10,782 bases of DNA from Sulfuriferula sp. (GTDB lineage Bacteria > Pseudomonadota > Gammaproteobacteria > Burkholderiales > Sulfuriferulaceae): positions 1-10,782 of the forward strand of contig DAICZK010000042.1 in NCBI GenBank assembly GCA_027311185.1, given 5' to 3'. The notes beneath the pieces were generated by a model. The model searched no databases. It saw only the letters and a program-made list of their open reading frames with translations, and had not been told where the DNA came from. How positions within the stretch are numbered: position 1 is the first letter of the stretch; every line of letters starts with the position of its first letter. This document shows positions 1 through 6,842 of the stretch, piece by piece. A program made the translations under genes and the position numbers.

Positions 1-654
1 ACCAAGCACCGGTACCCGAAGCTGCGCTGCGGCATCCAATGGATGCCTGGGCTGCAAATCGGTCGTATTGCCCTCCAGCCTGCCGTACCAGGCAATTCCC
101 GCCTTGAGCGCGGGATTGTGGCCGCAGTATAGCCATGCGATGCGACCGCCCCAGCAAAATCCCGTGACAGCTTGTTCCGATTTGCGGGCGAGTCCGCTTT
201 GCCCGGTCCATGCCAGCGTTGCGTCGAGGTCGGACATGATCTGACTGTCTGCGACCCGGCGGACTATCTGGCTCATGATTTCGCCGGCGTTTGCCATTGT
301 CGATACATCGCCCTGGCGCGCGAACAGCTCGGGGGCGATGGCCCAATAACCCAGCTTGGCCAGGCGGCGGCAAACATCCTGGTAGTGTTCGTTGACGCCG
401 AAAATATCCTGCACGACCAGGATTACCGGACAGGGAGCATCGGTATCCGGGCGGGCCTGATAGGCGACCATCTCGCCGTCAGGCACCGGGATGCTCACCT
501 CTCCGGCCCGGAGTCCAACCGTATCGGTTGAAATAGCCTGGGCGTAAATGGGGTCGGCGGCCGGGGGCAACCCCGTGGACAGTTTTGTGACAATAAATGT
601 GCTGCGAGTGAGATTTGGGCCCGATTCAGATGCGTCGCTTGTTGGATTTTCCAT
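1..654 (-). CDS. ysgA: Dienelactone hydrolase family protein, YsgA type (3' end beyond the left edge)
   Basis: This is an alpha/beta hydrolase of the dienelactone hydrolase (carboxymethylenebutenolidase) family, a cytoplasmic enzyme class that hydrolyses lactone/ester bonds through a Cys-Asp-His triad. The window holds the first 218 codons, open to the left edge. The nucleophile elbow GFCWGGR places the catalytic cysteine at residue 167; the triad Asp and His would lie beyond the edge. The block VVQDIFGVNEHYQDVCRRL (about residues 80-98) is the family's N-terminal signature and closely resembles E. coli YsgA as I recall it (about 271 aa), which also has an N-terminal extension of about 50 residues. 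Aspartate 83 replaces the usual glutamate of QEIFG, a conservative change. The ATG at 654 is preceded by AGGAA at suitable spacing. It lies about 90 bp downstream of the EAL gene on the same strand and may have its own promoter. Physiological substrate unknown. Confidence 0.9.
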   Translation of the reverse strand, partial: MENPTSDASESGPNLTRSTFIVTKLSTGLPPAADPIYAQAISTDTVGLRAGEVSIPVPDGEMVAYQARPDTDAPCPVILVVQDIFGVNEHYQDVCRRLAKLGYWAIAPELFARQGDVSTMANAGEIMSQIVRRVADSQIMSDLDATLAWTGQSGLARKSEQAVTGFCWGGRIAWLYCGHNPALKAGIAWYGRLEGNTTDLQPRHPLDAAAQLRVPVLG

Positions 655-709
655 GGCGTGTCTATTCCTGACAGTAAATGGATAGCCGGTATATTAGCAT
701 GATGCGCGG

Positions 710-737
710 ATTCAAAGCGGTGCGGAATTTTTGTCAA
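710..737 (-). promoter_or_regulatory. Candidate sigma-70 promoter for the dienelactone hydrolase gene
   Basis: On the minus strand a perfect -35 hexamer TTGACA (732-737) is followed after 16 bp by TTGAAT (710-715), which matches the -10 consensus at only 4 of 6 positions. It sits in the gap between the EAL gene stop (744-746) and the hydrolase start (654), so the hydrolase may be transcribed independently. The weak -10 keeps confidence low. Confidence 0.3.
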
Positions 738-743
738 ACTCTA

Positions 744-2075
744 TCAGAAACTAAATTCGTCATTCCAGTCAATATCGCTGCAAAATACCTGAATCTCATG
801 ATCAACGACAATTTGTACCGAGAGGGTGACGCACATGTTCGCACCCGTGATCGACAGATACGGGCGACTGATTTGCACTTCGCCCTGGTTGCTCATCGCC
901 CTGCGGAAATAATGGCGGCGCGACCAGTTGGCGTCCCGGGTATCCGCCGTCGGCAGGAACCGTGGATCGTTGTCCGCCGGATTGTGCCCGGTTGCGGTAA
1001 TGTTGCCTCCCAGCTGCGAGCCCGTATGATTCAGAAGATAGCAGCGCCTGGCGCAGGGCTGGTTTATGAAATCGGCGCAGGCATCCCTGATATCGAGGCC
1101 GCGCTCGATGAGCCGCACCGAGTTCTTGAATGCGGCGACATAATCTTGTAGCTTAGCGTGATATCTTTTGGTTTCATCGGCGGTGAACTGGCGAAATTTT
1201 TCGTACAGAGCCGGAATGTGCGTCAGGTTCTGCGAGCGTCTCAATGCGGGATGAACGGGTTTGCTGAAATAATAACCCTGGATGAAATCGATGCCGGAAT
1301 CCATCGCAATCAGGGCTTCTTGCTCGGTTTCTACGCCTTCCATCAGAGACAGGCTGCCCGATTCGTGAATCAGATTGATCAGGTTGGGCAGGACGCGCCG
1401 GACATGATGATTGTTAGCTGCCTGCACGATGATCGAGCGATCCAGCTTGACGATTTGGGGCGACAGGCTCCAGATACGGTCGAAGTTCGAGTGTCCGGCG
1501 CCGAAATCGTCGATCGCAATCAGGCAGCCCAGTTCCTTGTAATAACTTACGGCATTGCCGAGCAAGGCTTCATCCTGTATCGATTCTTCCAGTATCTCTA
1601 TCACCACGCGGTGTGCCGGCATCTGGTAGCGGCTTAGCAACTCGGCAAAATACGCACCATAGCGCTTGCCCTTGAATGTCACCATGGGATTGACATTGAG
1701 AAAAAGCCAGCAAGTATCGTCGGACAAGGATAAAAAATTGCGCAAATGCAGGTTTCTGCACAGGCGGTCCAGATAGACCGTCTCTTGTTCGGCGAGCAGA
1801 AGATTGAATACAGCCAGTGGCGAGACCGCGTTGCCTTCCCGGTTCGTCGCGCGCAGCAGCGCCTCGTATCCAACCGGTCTTTTGTGGGCGAGGCTGAAGA
1901 TAGGCTGGAAATGACTGGTCAGCGTCAGGCCTTTGAAATGCGCTATGACGCCGGAGTCGACGACTTGCGTTGCGGCTTCTATTCGATCCAGAGAACAGGA
2001 GTCGAAATCGGCATGGGTGTTGGTCATGTTCAGGTAAGTCACTGGAGCCAGGTTCGCAGAATTAATTACTGACAT
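744..2075 (-). CDS. EAL-domain c-di-GMP phosphodiesterase with C-terminal YkuI_C-like sensor domain
   Basis: A 443-residue soluble protein predicted to hydrolyse cyclic di-GMP to pGpG. The EAL domain spans about residues 47-280, and the catalytic and metal-ligand positions appear intact: EALLR at 71-75, N127 in LNVNP, E160 and E163 in VIEILE, D189-D190 in DDFG, K210 in VKLD, E246 in EGVET and Q266 in QGYYF. This argues for an active phosphodiesterase rather than a degenerate c-di-GMP receptor. Residues about 290-443 form a second domain with no membrane segment. Its position and pattern resemble the PAS/Cache-like C-terminal domain of Bacillus YkuI, so it is probably a cytoplasmic ligand sensor; it carries a small cysteine cluster (C333, C341, C345). 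An upstream ATG at 2102 is possible, but the ATG at 2075 has a good GAGGG site 7 bases ahead and is preferred. No GGDEF domain is present. Confidence 0.9.
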   Translation of the reverse strand: MSVINSANLAPVTYLNMTNTHADFDSCSLDRIEAATQVVDSGVIAHFKGLTLTSHFQPIFSLAHKRPVGYEALLRATNREGNAVSPLAVFNLLLAEQETVYLDRLCRNLHLRNFLSLSDDTCWLFLNVNPMVTFKGKRYGAYFAELLSRYQMPAHRVVIEILEESIQDEALLGNAVSYYKELGCLIAIDDFGAGHSNFDRIWSLSPQIVKLDRSIIVQAANNHHVRRVLPNLINLIHESGSLSLMEGVETEQEALIAMDSGIDFIQGYYFSKPVHPALRRSQNLTHIPALYEKFRQFTADETKRYHAKLQDYVAAFKNSVRLIERGLDIRDACADFINQPCARRCYLLNHTGSQLGGNITATGHNPADNDPRFLPTADTRDANWSRRHYFRRAMSNQGEVQISRPYLSITGANMCVTLSVQIVVDHEIQVFCSDIDWNDEFSF

Positions 2076-2145
2076 GATGTTTCCCTCGGCGGTACAAATC
2101 ACAAGTCAATTTTCGGTTTGCAAAAGAGTCAAAACTACTTTTACT

Positions 2146-2172
2146 ATAACGACATGATTTGGGGAAACTTAA
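2146..2172 (-). promoter_or_regulatory. Candidate sigma-28 (FliA-type) promoter of the EAL gene
   Basis: The minus strand reads TTAAGTTT-N11-GTCGTTAT. The flagellar sigma-28 consensus of enteric bacteria is TAAAGTTT-N11-GCCGATAA, so the -35 matches 7 of 8 positions at exact spacing and the -10 matches 5 of 8. Initiation just downstream would give a leader of about 65 nt before the ATG at 2075. The same bases include TATAGT, a fair sigma-70 -10 hexamer without a good -35, so ordinary sigma-70 use is the alternative. Confidence 0.3.
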
Positions 2173-2203
2173 TGCTGGCGGGCGCTGTTGTAGTATCGCG
2201 AGG

Positions 2204-2848
2204 TCAGCGGTAGGAGTAGTCGGTTGCGTCGTATGCCTGCGTCACCGCTACGCCTGCATCGGCTATCGCCTGCAGGCAAGCTGTCAGGGTTGCACGCAGC
2301 GCTTCATGATCGTCCTGCGGCGGCGGGTAGCCCTGCCAGACGCCGTCGACCAAGGTGTCGAGGCTGTAACTAGCGTGGGGCGCTATTCTGGAGCCGATAT
2401 TCTGGGTGGCGACGGTCAGGCGATAGCCGTAGGCCGCGCTGCTACCGTCTGGCGCTACGAGCGTAGCTTCGAATTCAATGAATTCGCCATCGAATTCACC
2501 CGCATAACCGGGCAGCGATTTGAGCAGATCTACCATCTGCGCATGGTTCAAGGTGCAGACGGCCAACGCGCGGCGGTAATCGTCCTCATTGATGATCCAC
2601 TTCGCGACCGGCAATTGCTGCTCGTTTTCCACCACGCCGGAGAGGCAGTTGCGTACATTGACCATGTCGGCGATGTTGGTGCAGAACATGTCCGGAGTGA
2701 GTCCGCGCAAATCGAAGCGCGACAGTTCCCGCGATGGGAGGACCTGAATGTAAGGTTCCCAGCCGACCCCGTTACGAACCAGACCGGATTTAACCGTAAA
2801 GGTCAGGATCAACGTTTTGCCTTGCAGGGAGACGAGTATTTTATGCAT
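2204..2848 (-). CDS. Hypothetical protein, 214 aa, downstream of the DUF1456 gene
   Basis: I do not recognise this family. It is a 214-residue, probably cytoplasmic protein with no signal peptide or membrane segment. The N-terminal third looks beta-rich (HKILVSLQGKTLILTFTVK); the middle has two conserved-looking stretches, residues about 45-75 with cysteines 56 and 68 and residues about 80-110; the C-terminal part includes an acidic GEFDGEFIEFEA segment (117-128) and a predicted helix near 183-200. The ATG at 2848 lies 18 bp after the stop of the upstream DUF1456 gene and has no clear Shine-Dalgarno site, so translational coupling is likely; a TTG one codon upstream is the alternative. Codon use resembles its neighbours, and the plus strand is also open here only as an antisense shadow. 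It probably belongs to the recQ-yehS transcription unit. Function unknown. Confidence 0.75.
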   Translation of the reverse strand: MHKILVSLQGKTLILTFTVKSGLVRNGVGWEPYIQVLPSRELSRFDLRGLTPDMFCTNIADMVNVRNCLSGVVENEQQLPVAKWIINEDDYRRALAVCTLNHAQMVDLLKSLPGYAGEFDGEFIEFEATLVAPDGSSAAYGYRLTVATQNIGSRIAPHASYSLDTLVDGVWQGYPPPQDDHEALRATLTACLQAIADAGVAVTQAYDATDYSYR

Positions 2849-2866
2849 CAAAGGCGTGGCGCTGTA

Positions 2867-3325
2867 TCAGCCCCGCAACCGGATATTCAAACCCTTGAGG
2901 AAATATCTGAGCAGCTGATCGCCGCACTGGCGGTAGTTTTTGTTGTCTGGGCTACGGAAAATCGCGCTCAATTCCGGCCTGGAAATTTCAAATTCAGCCT
3001 GTCTGATGATTTCAAGCACATCATCTTCCTTAAGGTCGAAGGCGATGCGAATTTTTTTGAAAATAATATTGTTGCTCAGGCGTTTCACGGGCGCAGGCGG
3101 TTCCTCGCGCGCGCCACGGCGATGAATGATCAGGCCGTCCAGAAAGGCAGCCAGCGTTGCATCGTCGCAATCCAGATAACCAGCCTCGTCTTCGTTGAGC
3201 ACCATCCGCGCCAGCGCGTCTGGGTCGGCTTCACGTCCGGCGAGCACAATCATCTGGCCGATGGCCGCGTCGGGCAGGTCGAGGGCGTAGCGCAGGCTGC
3301 GTAATACGTCGTTGTTATTCGCCAC
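2867..3325 (-). CDS. yehS: DUF1456 family protein (YehS-like)
   Basis: A 152-residue protein made of two related DUF1456 repeats, close in length to E. coli YehS (about 156 aa). The first repeat contains DVLRSLRYALDL and DEAGYLDCDD followed by LAAFLDGLI. The second contains NNIIFKKIRIAFDLKEDD, then EISRPELSAIFRSPDNKNYR and CGDQLLRYFLKGL, which match the most conserved stretches of the family as I recall it. The molecular role of YehS is not established. The start is a GTG at 3325, chosen because AGGAAA lies 6 bases upstream and the N-terminus aligns with the family. It begins 34 bp after the recQ stop and is followed after 18 bp by the hypothetical 214-residue gene, so the three probably form one operon. 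Confidence 0.9.
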   Translation of the reverse strand: MANNNDVLRSLRYALDLPDAAIGQMIVLAGREADPDALARMVLNEDEAGYLDCDDATLAAFLDGLIIHRRGAREEPPAPVKRLSNNIIFKKIRIAFDLKEDDVLEIIRQAEFEISRPELSAIFRSPDNKNYRQCGDQLLRYFLKGLNIRLRG

Positions 3326-3359
3326 GGTAGTTTCCTGTCAAATTTACGAATTGCGCATC

Positions 3360-5156
3360 TTAAACCGTTGCATGGATTACCGCCAGTAATCCTGCGCCGT
3401 AAGATTCCAGTTTGCGCGCGCCGATACCGGATATTTCGCCCAGTTCTGCCAGTGTCGCCGGACGCCGTTGCGCGATCAGGGCGAGCGTGGCGTCATGGAA
3501 AATCACATAGGCCGGAACGTTGAGTTCGCGCGCGGCGGTCTGGCGCCAGGCGCGCAATTTTTCGAACAGACGGTCATCTTCGGCGTTTTGCGGCGCAGCC
3601 AGCGGACGACTGGATAGTCGTTTGGGCGGTTTTGTGCCCAACTCCTTGCGCATCCATACCTGGGTTTCGCCCTTGAGCACCGCGCGGCTGGTTGCCGTAA
3701 GCACCAGTGCGCCGAACGCGTCGTGGTTCACGCTCACGTAGCCGTGCGCCATCAGTTGCCGCAATACAGCGCGCCAGGCTTTGTCGTCCATGTCGTTGCC
3801 GACCCCGAACACGCTGAGCTGATGGTGGCCCCACTGGCGGACTTTTTCGGTGGGCTGGCCGCGCAGTACGTCGATCAGGTGGCCGGCACCGAATCGGCCG
3901 CCGGTACGGTAAATCGTCGACAGGGCTTTTTGCGCGGCTTGCGTGCCATCCCAGGTGGCGGGCGGCGTCTGGCAGACATCGCAATTGCCGCACGATTCGG
4001 CGGCTTCGCCAAAGTAATCGAGCAGCCGCACGCGCCGGCAGCGAGTGGCTTCACACAACGCCAGCAAGGCTTCCAGTTTGGTTTGCGCCACGCGCTTGAA
4101 TTGAGGGTCGGCCTCACCGCTCTCTATCATGCGCCGTTGCTGCACGACATCGTTCAGGCCGTAGGCCATCCACGCATCGGCGGGCGCGCCGTCGCGTCCG
4201 GCCCGCCCGGTTTCCTGATAATAACCCTCGATGCTCTTTGGCATGTCCAGATGCGCGACGAAGCGCACATCCGGCTTGTCTATGCCCATGCCGAAAGCGA
4301 TGGTCGCGACCATCACGATGCCTTCGTCGCGCAAAAACCGGTCTTGGTGTTGTTGCCGTACTGCGACATCCATGCCGGCATGATAAGCGATGGCGGTTAT
4401 GCCCTGTTTTTGCAACCAGGCTGCGGTTTCTTCCACTTTGCGCCGCGACAGGCAATAAACGATCCCGGCATCCTGGGGGTGCTCCTCTTGAATAAAAGCC
4501 AGCAATTGTTGGCGCGGGTCGTTTTTTTCCACGATCTGGTAACGAATATTCGGGCGATCGAAGCTGGAGACAAACTGTTGCGCATCCTCCAGTTGCAGGC
4601 GTGCGATGATTTCGGCGCGCGTCTGCGCGTCCGCTGTAGCTGTCAGCGCGATACGCGGAACCTGGGGGAAGCGCTGATGCAATACCGACAGCGCAATATA
4701 TTCGGGGCGGAAGTCATGCCCCCATTGCGACACGCAATGCGCTTCGTCAATGGCAAATAAAGCCAGCTCGGCGCGTTCGAGCAAAGCCATGAACCGCGCC
4801 GTGACCAAACGCTCCGGCGCGACATAGAGCAAATCCCATTCGCCGCGCACAAACGCCTGCTCAACCTCGCTCGCGGCGCTGGCCGAGAGCGCAGAATTGA
4901 GATACGCCGCGCGGACTCCGACCTGGCGCAGCGCCATGACCTGATCATGCATGAGCGCGATCAGCGGCGACACGACGACGCCGGTGCCGGGTCGCAACAG
5001 GGCTGGGATCTGGTAGCACAGGGATTTTCCGCCCCCAGTCGGCATCAGCACCAGTGCGTCGCCGCCGTCGACGACATGGTCGACCACCTCGGCCTGACGG
5101 CCGCGAAAAGCGGGGTAACCGAAAACGCTGTTGAGCAGCGATAAGGCAGTAGGCAT
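3360..5156 (-). CDS. recQ: ATP-dependent DNA helicase RecQ
   Basis: A 598-residue RecQ 3'-5' DNA helicase acting in recombination, fork repair and RecFOR-pathway end processing. All classical parts are visible: Walker A in MPTGGGKS (38-45), DEAH (137-140), the aromatic-rich loop SQWGHDFRPEY (143-153), motif III TATA (172-175), motif VI QETGRAGRDG (314-323), zinc cysteines C373, C389, C392 and C395, a winged-helix RQC region (about 405-505) and a C-terminal HRDC domain (about 525-598, with GEISGIGARKLE). Length and layout match E. coli RecQ (about 609 aa). The frame is open upstream to a GTG at 5282, but homology starts at the ATG at 5156 (MPTALSLLN), so that start is used. No Shine-Dalgarno motif precedes it; the bases just upstream are pyrimidine-rich. 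The gene lies 150 bp after arfB and 34 bp before yehS. Confidence 0.97.
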   Translation of the reverse strand: MPTALSLLNSVFGYPAFRGRQAEVVDHVVDGGDALVLMPTGGGKSLCYQIPALLRPGTGVVVSPLIALMHDQVMALRQVGVRAAYLNSALSASAASEVEQAFVRGEWDLLYVAPERLVTARFMALLERAELALFAIDEAHCVSQWGHDFRPEYIALSVLHQRFPQVPRIALTATADAQTRAEIIARLQLEDAQQFVSSFDRPNIRYQIVEKNDPRQQLLAFIQEEHPQDAGIVYCLSRRKVEETAAWLQKQGITAIAYHAGMDVAVRQQHQDRFLRDEGIVMVATIAFGMGIDKPDVRFVAHLDMPKSIEGYYQETGRAGRDGAPADAWMAYGLNDVVQQRRMIESGEADPQFKRVAQTKLEALLALCEATRCRRVRLLDYFGEAAESCGNCDVCQTPPATWDGTQAAQKALSTIYRTGGRFGAGHLIDVLRGQPTEKVRQWGHHQLSVFGVGNDMDDKAWRAVLRQLMAHGYVSVNHDAFGALVLTATSRAVLKGETQVWMRKELGTKPPKRLSSRPLAAPQNAEDDRLFEKLRAWRQTAARELNVPAYVIFHDATLALIAQRRPATLAELGEISGIGARKLESYGAGLLAVIHATV

Positions 5157-5183
5157 GGTAAAAATAGAAAAGGAAAGGCGACT

Positions 5184-5189
5184 ACTATA
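5184..5189 (-). promoter_or_regulatory. Possible -10 element for recQ
   Basis: The minus strand has TATAGT (5 of 6 matches to TATAAT) 27 bases upstream of the recQ ATG. No recognisable -35 lies 16-18 bp upstream. If used it would give a very short, pyrimidine-rich leader, in keeping with the missing Shine-Dalgarno site. Weak evidence. Confidence 0.2.
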
Positions 5190-5212
5190 CCTGATTTTAT
5201 TCGCCAGGCTGC

Positions 5213-5266
5213 GCGCCGGGTTTTGCGTTCGACCCGCGCCAGCGTAGTTGTTTTCGGCAACGCTGG
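5213..5266. repeat. Two abutting stem-loops between arfB and recQ
   Basis: Stem-loop one pairs CCAGC (5239-5243) with GCTGG (5262-5266), with an inner GTTG/CAAC stem and a 3-base bulge. Stem-loop two pairs CGGGT (5217-5221) with ACCCG (5232-5236) and extends three more base pairs past a one-base bulge. Neither is followed by a T tract on either strand, so they are not canonical intrinsic terminators. They occupy most of the arfB-recQ gap and could be RNA-processing or stabilising structures. Confidence 0.4.
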
Positions 5267-5306
5267 TCAGAAGCGCAGTCACGCCGGTTACGAGTGAGCC
5301 GGTTTG

Positions 5307-5735
5307 TTATTCGCCAGTGACTGCCTTGCGCTGTTTTTTCGTATCGCCGCGCTGTTGTTTGCGTTCCAGTCGACGCTGTTGCGACGCCTTGGTAGGTTTT
5401 GTCGCGCGCCGCTGCACAGGCGTCCGGGCCGCCTGGCGGATCAATTCCACCAGACGCACGCGCGCGTCGTCGCGATTGCGACCCTGGCTGCGAAAGCGCT
5501 GCGCCTCGATGGTGAGTATGCCGTCCTGGCTGACACGGCGCCCGGCCAGCACGATCAGACGGTTACGCACTTCCTCAGGCAGTGAAGGCGAGCGGGCAAC
5601 GTCAAAGCGCAACTGCACGGCTGTGGATACCTTATTGACATTCTGCCCGCCGGGCCCGGAGGCACGGATAAACTGTTCCTGGAGTTCGTTCTCAGCGATG
5701 GACAGGGTGCGGGTAATATGTATCATCGAACCCAT
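5307..5735 (-). CDS. arfB: Alternative ribosome-rescue peptidyl-tRNA hydrolase ArfB (YaeJ)
   Basis: A 142-residue class-I release-factor-like protein that rescues ribosomes stalled without a stop codon by hydrolysing peptidyl-tRNA in the P site. The catalytic GGQ is at residues 29-31, inside RASGPGGQNVNKVSTAVQLRF, the ArfB/ICT1 signature, and there is no codon-recognition domain. The C-terminal tail (about residues 105-142) is rich in Lys/Arg (PTKASQQRRLERKQQRG), as expected for the extension that enters the empty mRNA channel. Length agrees with E. coli ArfB (140 aa). The ATG at 5735 has AGG 7 bases upstream; an internal ATG at 5726 would match the shorter E. coli N-terminus. The gene lies 76 bp after the CMD-fold gene and 150 bp before recQ, so it may share a transcript with either. 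Confidence 0.95.
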   Translation of the reverse strand: MGSMIHITRTLSIAENELQEQFIRASGPGGQNVNKVSTAVQLRFDVARSPSLPEEVRNRLIVLAGRRVSQDGILTIEAQRFRSQGRNRDDARVRLVELIRQAARTPVQRRATKPTKASQQRRLERKQQRGDTKKQRKAVTGE

Positions 5736-5811
5736 TTTACGCCTGCTTCGGATTGCCTGCCAGACCGGTTCTCGCGTTGGACGAAAGCGGGGCCAATGCG
5801 CCGCGCCCTGC

Positions 5812-6195
5812 TCAGGTCGGGATTAATCCCGCTTCTTCCAGGGCGTCATAGACGATATCGACCGCACTGCTGAAAATCGGCATGCCGCCGACTATGGCCG
5901 CAGTTTCGCAGACGCCGTACAGCTCTTGCGCCAGCGCGCCCGCCTTTAAAGCGCCGCGCGCGTGCAGCTGCGCGGCTTGCGTGTGGCCCAGCGCCAGCAA
6001 CATGGCGAAATGCACGAGTTGCTGAGTCTTGCGATCGAGCGGATTGTCGTGTAACAGCGATTGGCGCAGCGACTCGACAGCCTCGATGGATGCCTCATGC
6101 CCCGAAAGTCGAGCCAGCGCGCTGCGTTTCCTGACATTGTCGGGGACGAAGCCCAACAGCTCGCGATAGCGGTTTTCGATTTCGGTCTCGTTCAT
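5812..6195 (-). CDS. Carboxymuconolactone decarboxylase / AhpD-fold protein lacking the redox CxxC
   Basis: A 127-residue protein with the helical signature of the CMD/AhpD family. The core runs LVHFAMLLALGHTQAAQLHA (about 60-79), followed by GALKAGALAQELYGVCETAAIVGG (given in two parts: residues 81-94 and 95-104). In redox-active AhpD proteins a CxxC pair lies ahead of the conserved histidine; here the equivalents of the cysteines appear to be H71 and A74 while the histidine (H78) is kept. It is therefore unlikely to be an AhpD-type thiol peroxidase and more likely a decarboxylase-like or non-redox member. The frame is open upstream to 6312, but the ATG at 6195 overlaps the stop of the preceding DinB-like gene by 4 bp (ATGA) and gives the normal family length. 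The overlap implies translational coupling with the DinB-like protein. Substrate unknown. Confidence 0.85.
   Translation of the reverse strand: MNETEIENRYRELLGFVPDNVRKRSALARLSGHEASIEAVESLRQSLLHDNPLDRKTQQLVHFAMLLALGHTQAAQLHARGALKAGALAQELYGVCETAAIVGGMPIFSSAVDIVYDALEEAGLIPT
5818..5831. repeat. 14-bp perfect palindrome at the 3' end of the CMD-fold gene
   Basis: CGGGATTAATCCCG is a perfect palindrome covering the last codons before the TGA at 5812-5814. It encodes part of the GLIP C-terminus, so coincidence is a reasonable explanation: one such site per 10 kb is about what chance gives. No T tract follows it. Confidence 0.3.
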
Positions 6196-6719
6196 CCTAT
6201 GACCCGCCCCGTCTCCCGCCACTCCATATATTCGGGCGCGATGGTCTCTTGCTGTCGCATTAGCAGATCGATCTGTCCCAGATGGTAAGCGTGATGGCCC
6301 AATGTCGACCATAAAAAACCGATACCGGTATAGCGTCTGCCAGTAAAAATGATTTCCTTTTCCAGCGTCTCTGCTGTCAGGGCATTTAATTTCTGCATGT
6401 TTTTGGCGTGCGCGGCGCGATAAGCGCCGATTAATCCCACACCGTCCGGAATGTTTTCTTCCAGCACGGCTTTTCCGGGCACCGGCATGGTGCCCGCGGC
6501 GGGCAGGGATGCGATCTGTTCAAACCAGTGGCTCTCGGCGTGGATCAGATGTCTTGTCAATGCCGCAATCGTGATTTTGTTTACGCGAGCGCCGAGGAAG
6601 AGCGCTTCGGCGTCGCATGGGATCGCGTTCCAGTGTGCGGCGGTCAGCATCTCCAGGTAGTCGAAAGTATGGATGATTTCCTGATCGAATAGGGATATGA
6701 AACGTTGCTGTTCATTCAT
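6192..6719 (-). CDS. DinB-family (DUF664-like) putative metal-dependent protein
   Basis: A 175-residue four-helix-bundle protein of the DinB/YfiT-like superfamily, whose members bind a divalent metal through three histidines and include thiol-dependent S-transferases and DNA-damage-induced proteins of unknown function. The expected ligands are visible: histidines in LTRHLIHAESHW (about residues 55-66) and the C-terminal HxxxH in LGHHAYHLGQIDLL, the strongest family signature. There is no signal peptide or membrane segment. The ATG at 6719 is preceded by AAGAGAG about 6 bases upstream. Its last bases overlap the start of the CMD-fold gene (ATGA), so the two are one transcription unit and may work together. 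The name DinB comes from Bacillus and does not imply relation to the E. coli DNA polymerase IV. Confidence 0.87.
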   Translation of the reverse strand: MNEQQRFISLFDQEIIHTFDYLEMLTAAHWNAIPCDAEALFLGARVNKITIAALTRHLIHAESHWFEQIASLPAAGTMPVPGKAVLEENIPDGVGLIGAYRAAHAKNMQKLNALTAETLEKEIIFTGRRYTGIGFLWSTLGHHAYHLGQIDLLMRQQETIAPEYMEWRETGRVIG

Positions 6720-6756
6720 AGCGAACTCTCTTTGTGAAAAGGTCTCAGGATAAAAA

Positions 6757-6793
6757 GTGGTGTTTTTGCTACCGGAAAAACCGATAAAACCAC
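6757..6793 (+). repeat. Stem-loop 1 in the divergent spacer
   Basis: GTTTTT (6762-6767) pairs perfectly with AAAAAC (6776-6781) around an 8-base loop. Flanking GTGGT (6757-6761) can pair with ACCAC (6789-6793) across a 7-base bulge. It lies 38 bp upstream of the DinB-like start codon and only 11 bp from a second, stronger hairpin. Confidence 0.45.
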
Positions 6794-6804
6794 GGCGACA
6801 GTTT

Positions 6805-6842
6805 GCTCGCCGGATCGGGCAATACCAGTCCGGCGAGCTTTT
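6805..6842 (+). terminator. GC-rich hairpin followed by TTTT; terminator-like on the plus strand
   Basis: GCTCGCCGGA (6805-6814) and TCCGGCGAGC (6829-6838) form a perfect 10-bp stem, which can extend by a U-G pair and, past one mismatch, two more G-C pairs to a hexaloop. TTTT follows on the plus strand; on the minus strand the stem is followed by A-rich sequence. The short T tract makes it a modest intrinsic terminator for plus-strand transcription, but no plus-strand gene lies upstream. It could end a small RNA, or be an operator-like palindrome upstream of the DinB-like gene. Confidence 0.45.

Noticed and set aside
2159..3304. Plus-strand open frame of 381 codons
   Set aside because: It lies wholly antisense to yehS, which has clear family similarity, and the 214-residue gene. 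It has no ribosome-binding site and no recognisable content.
3723..4760. Plus-strand open frame of 345 codons
   Set aside because: It is antisense to the recQ helicase core, whose motifs are unmistakable.
5157..5282. 42-codon upstream extension of RecQ to a GTG at 5282
   Set aside because: The extension overlaps the two intergenic hairpins, has no ribosome-binding site and adds residues absent from known RecQ proteins; family similarity begins at the ATG at 5156.
6196..6312. 39-codon upstream extension of the CMD-fold gene
   Set aside because: It would overlap the DinB-like gene by about 120 bp; the ATG in the ATGA overlap gives the normal family length.
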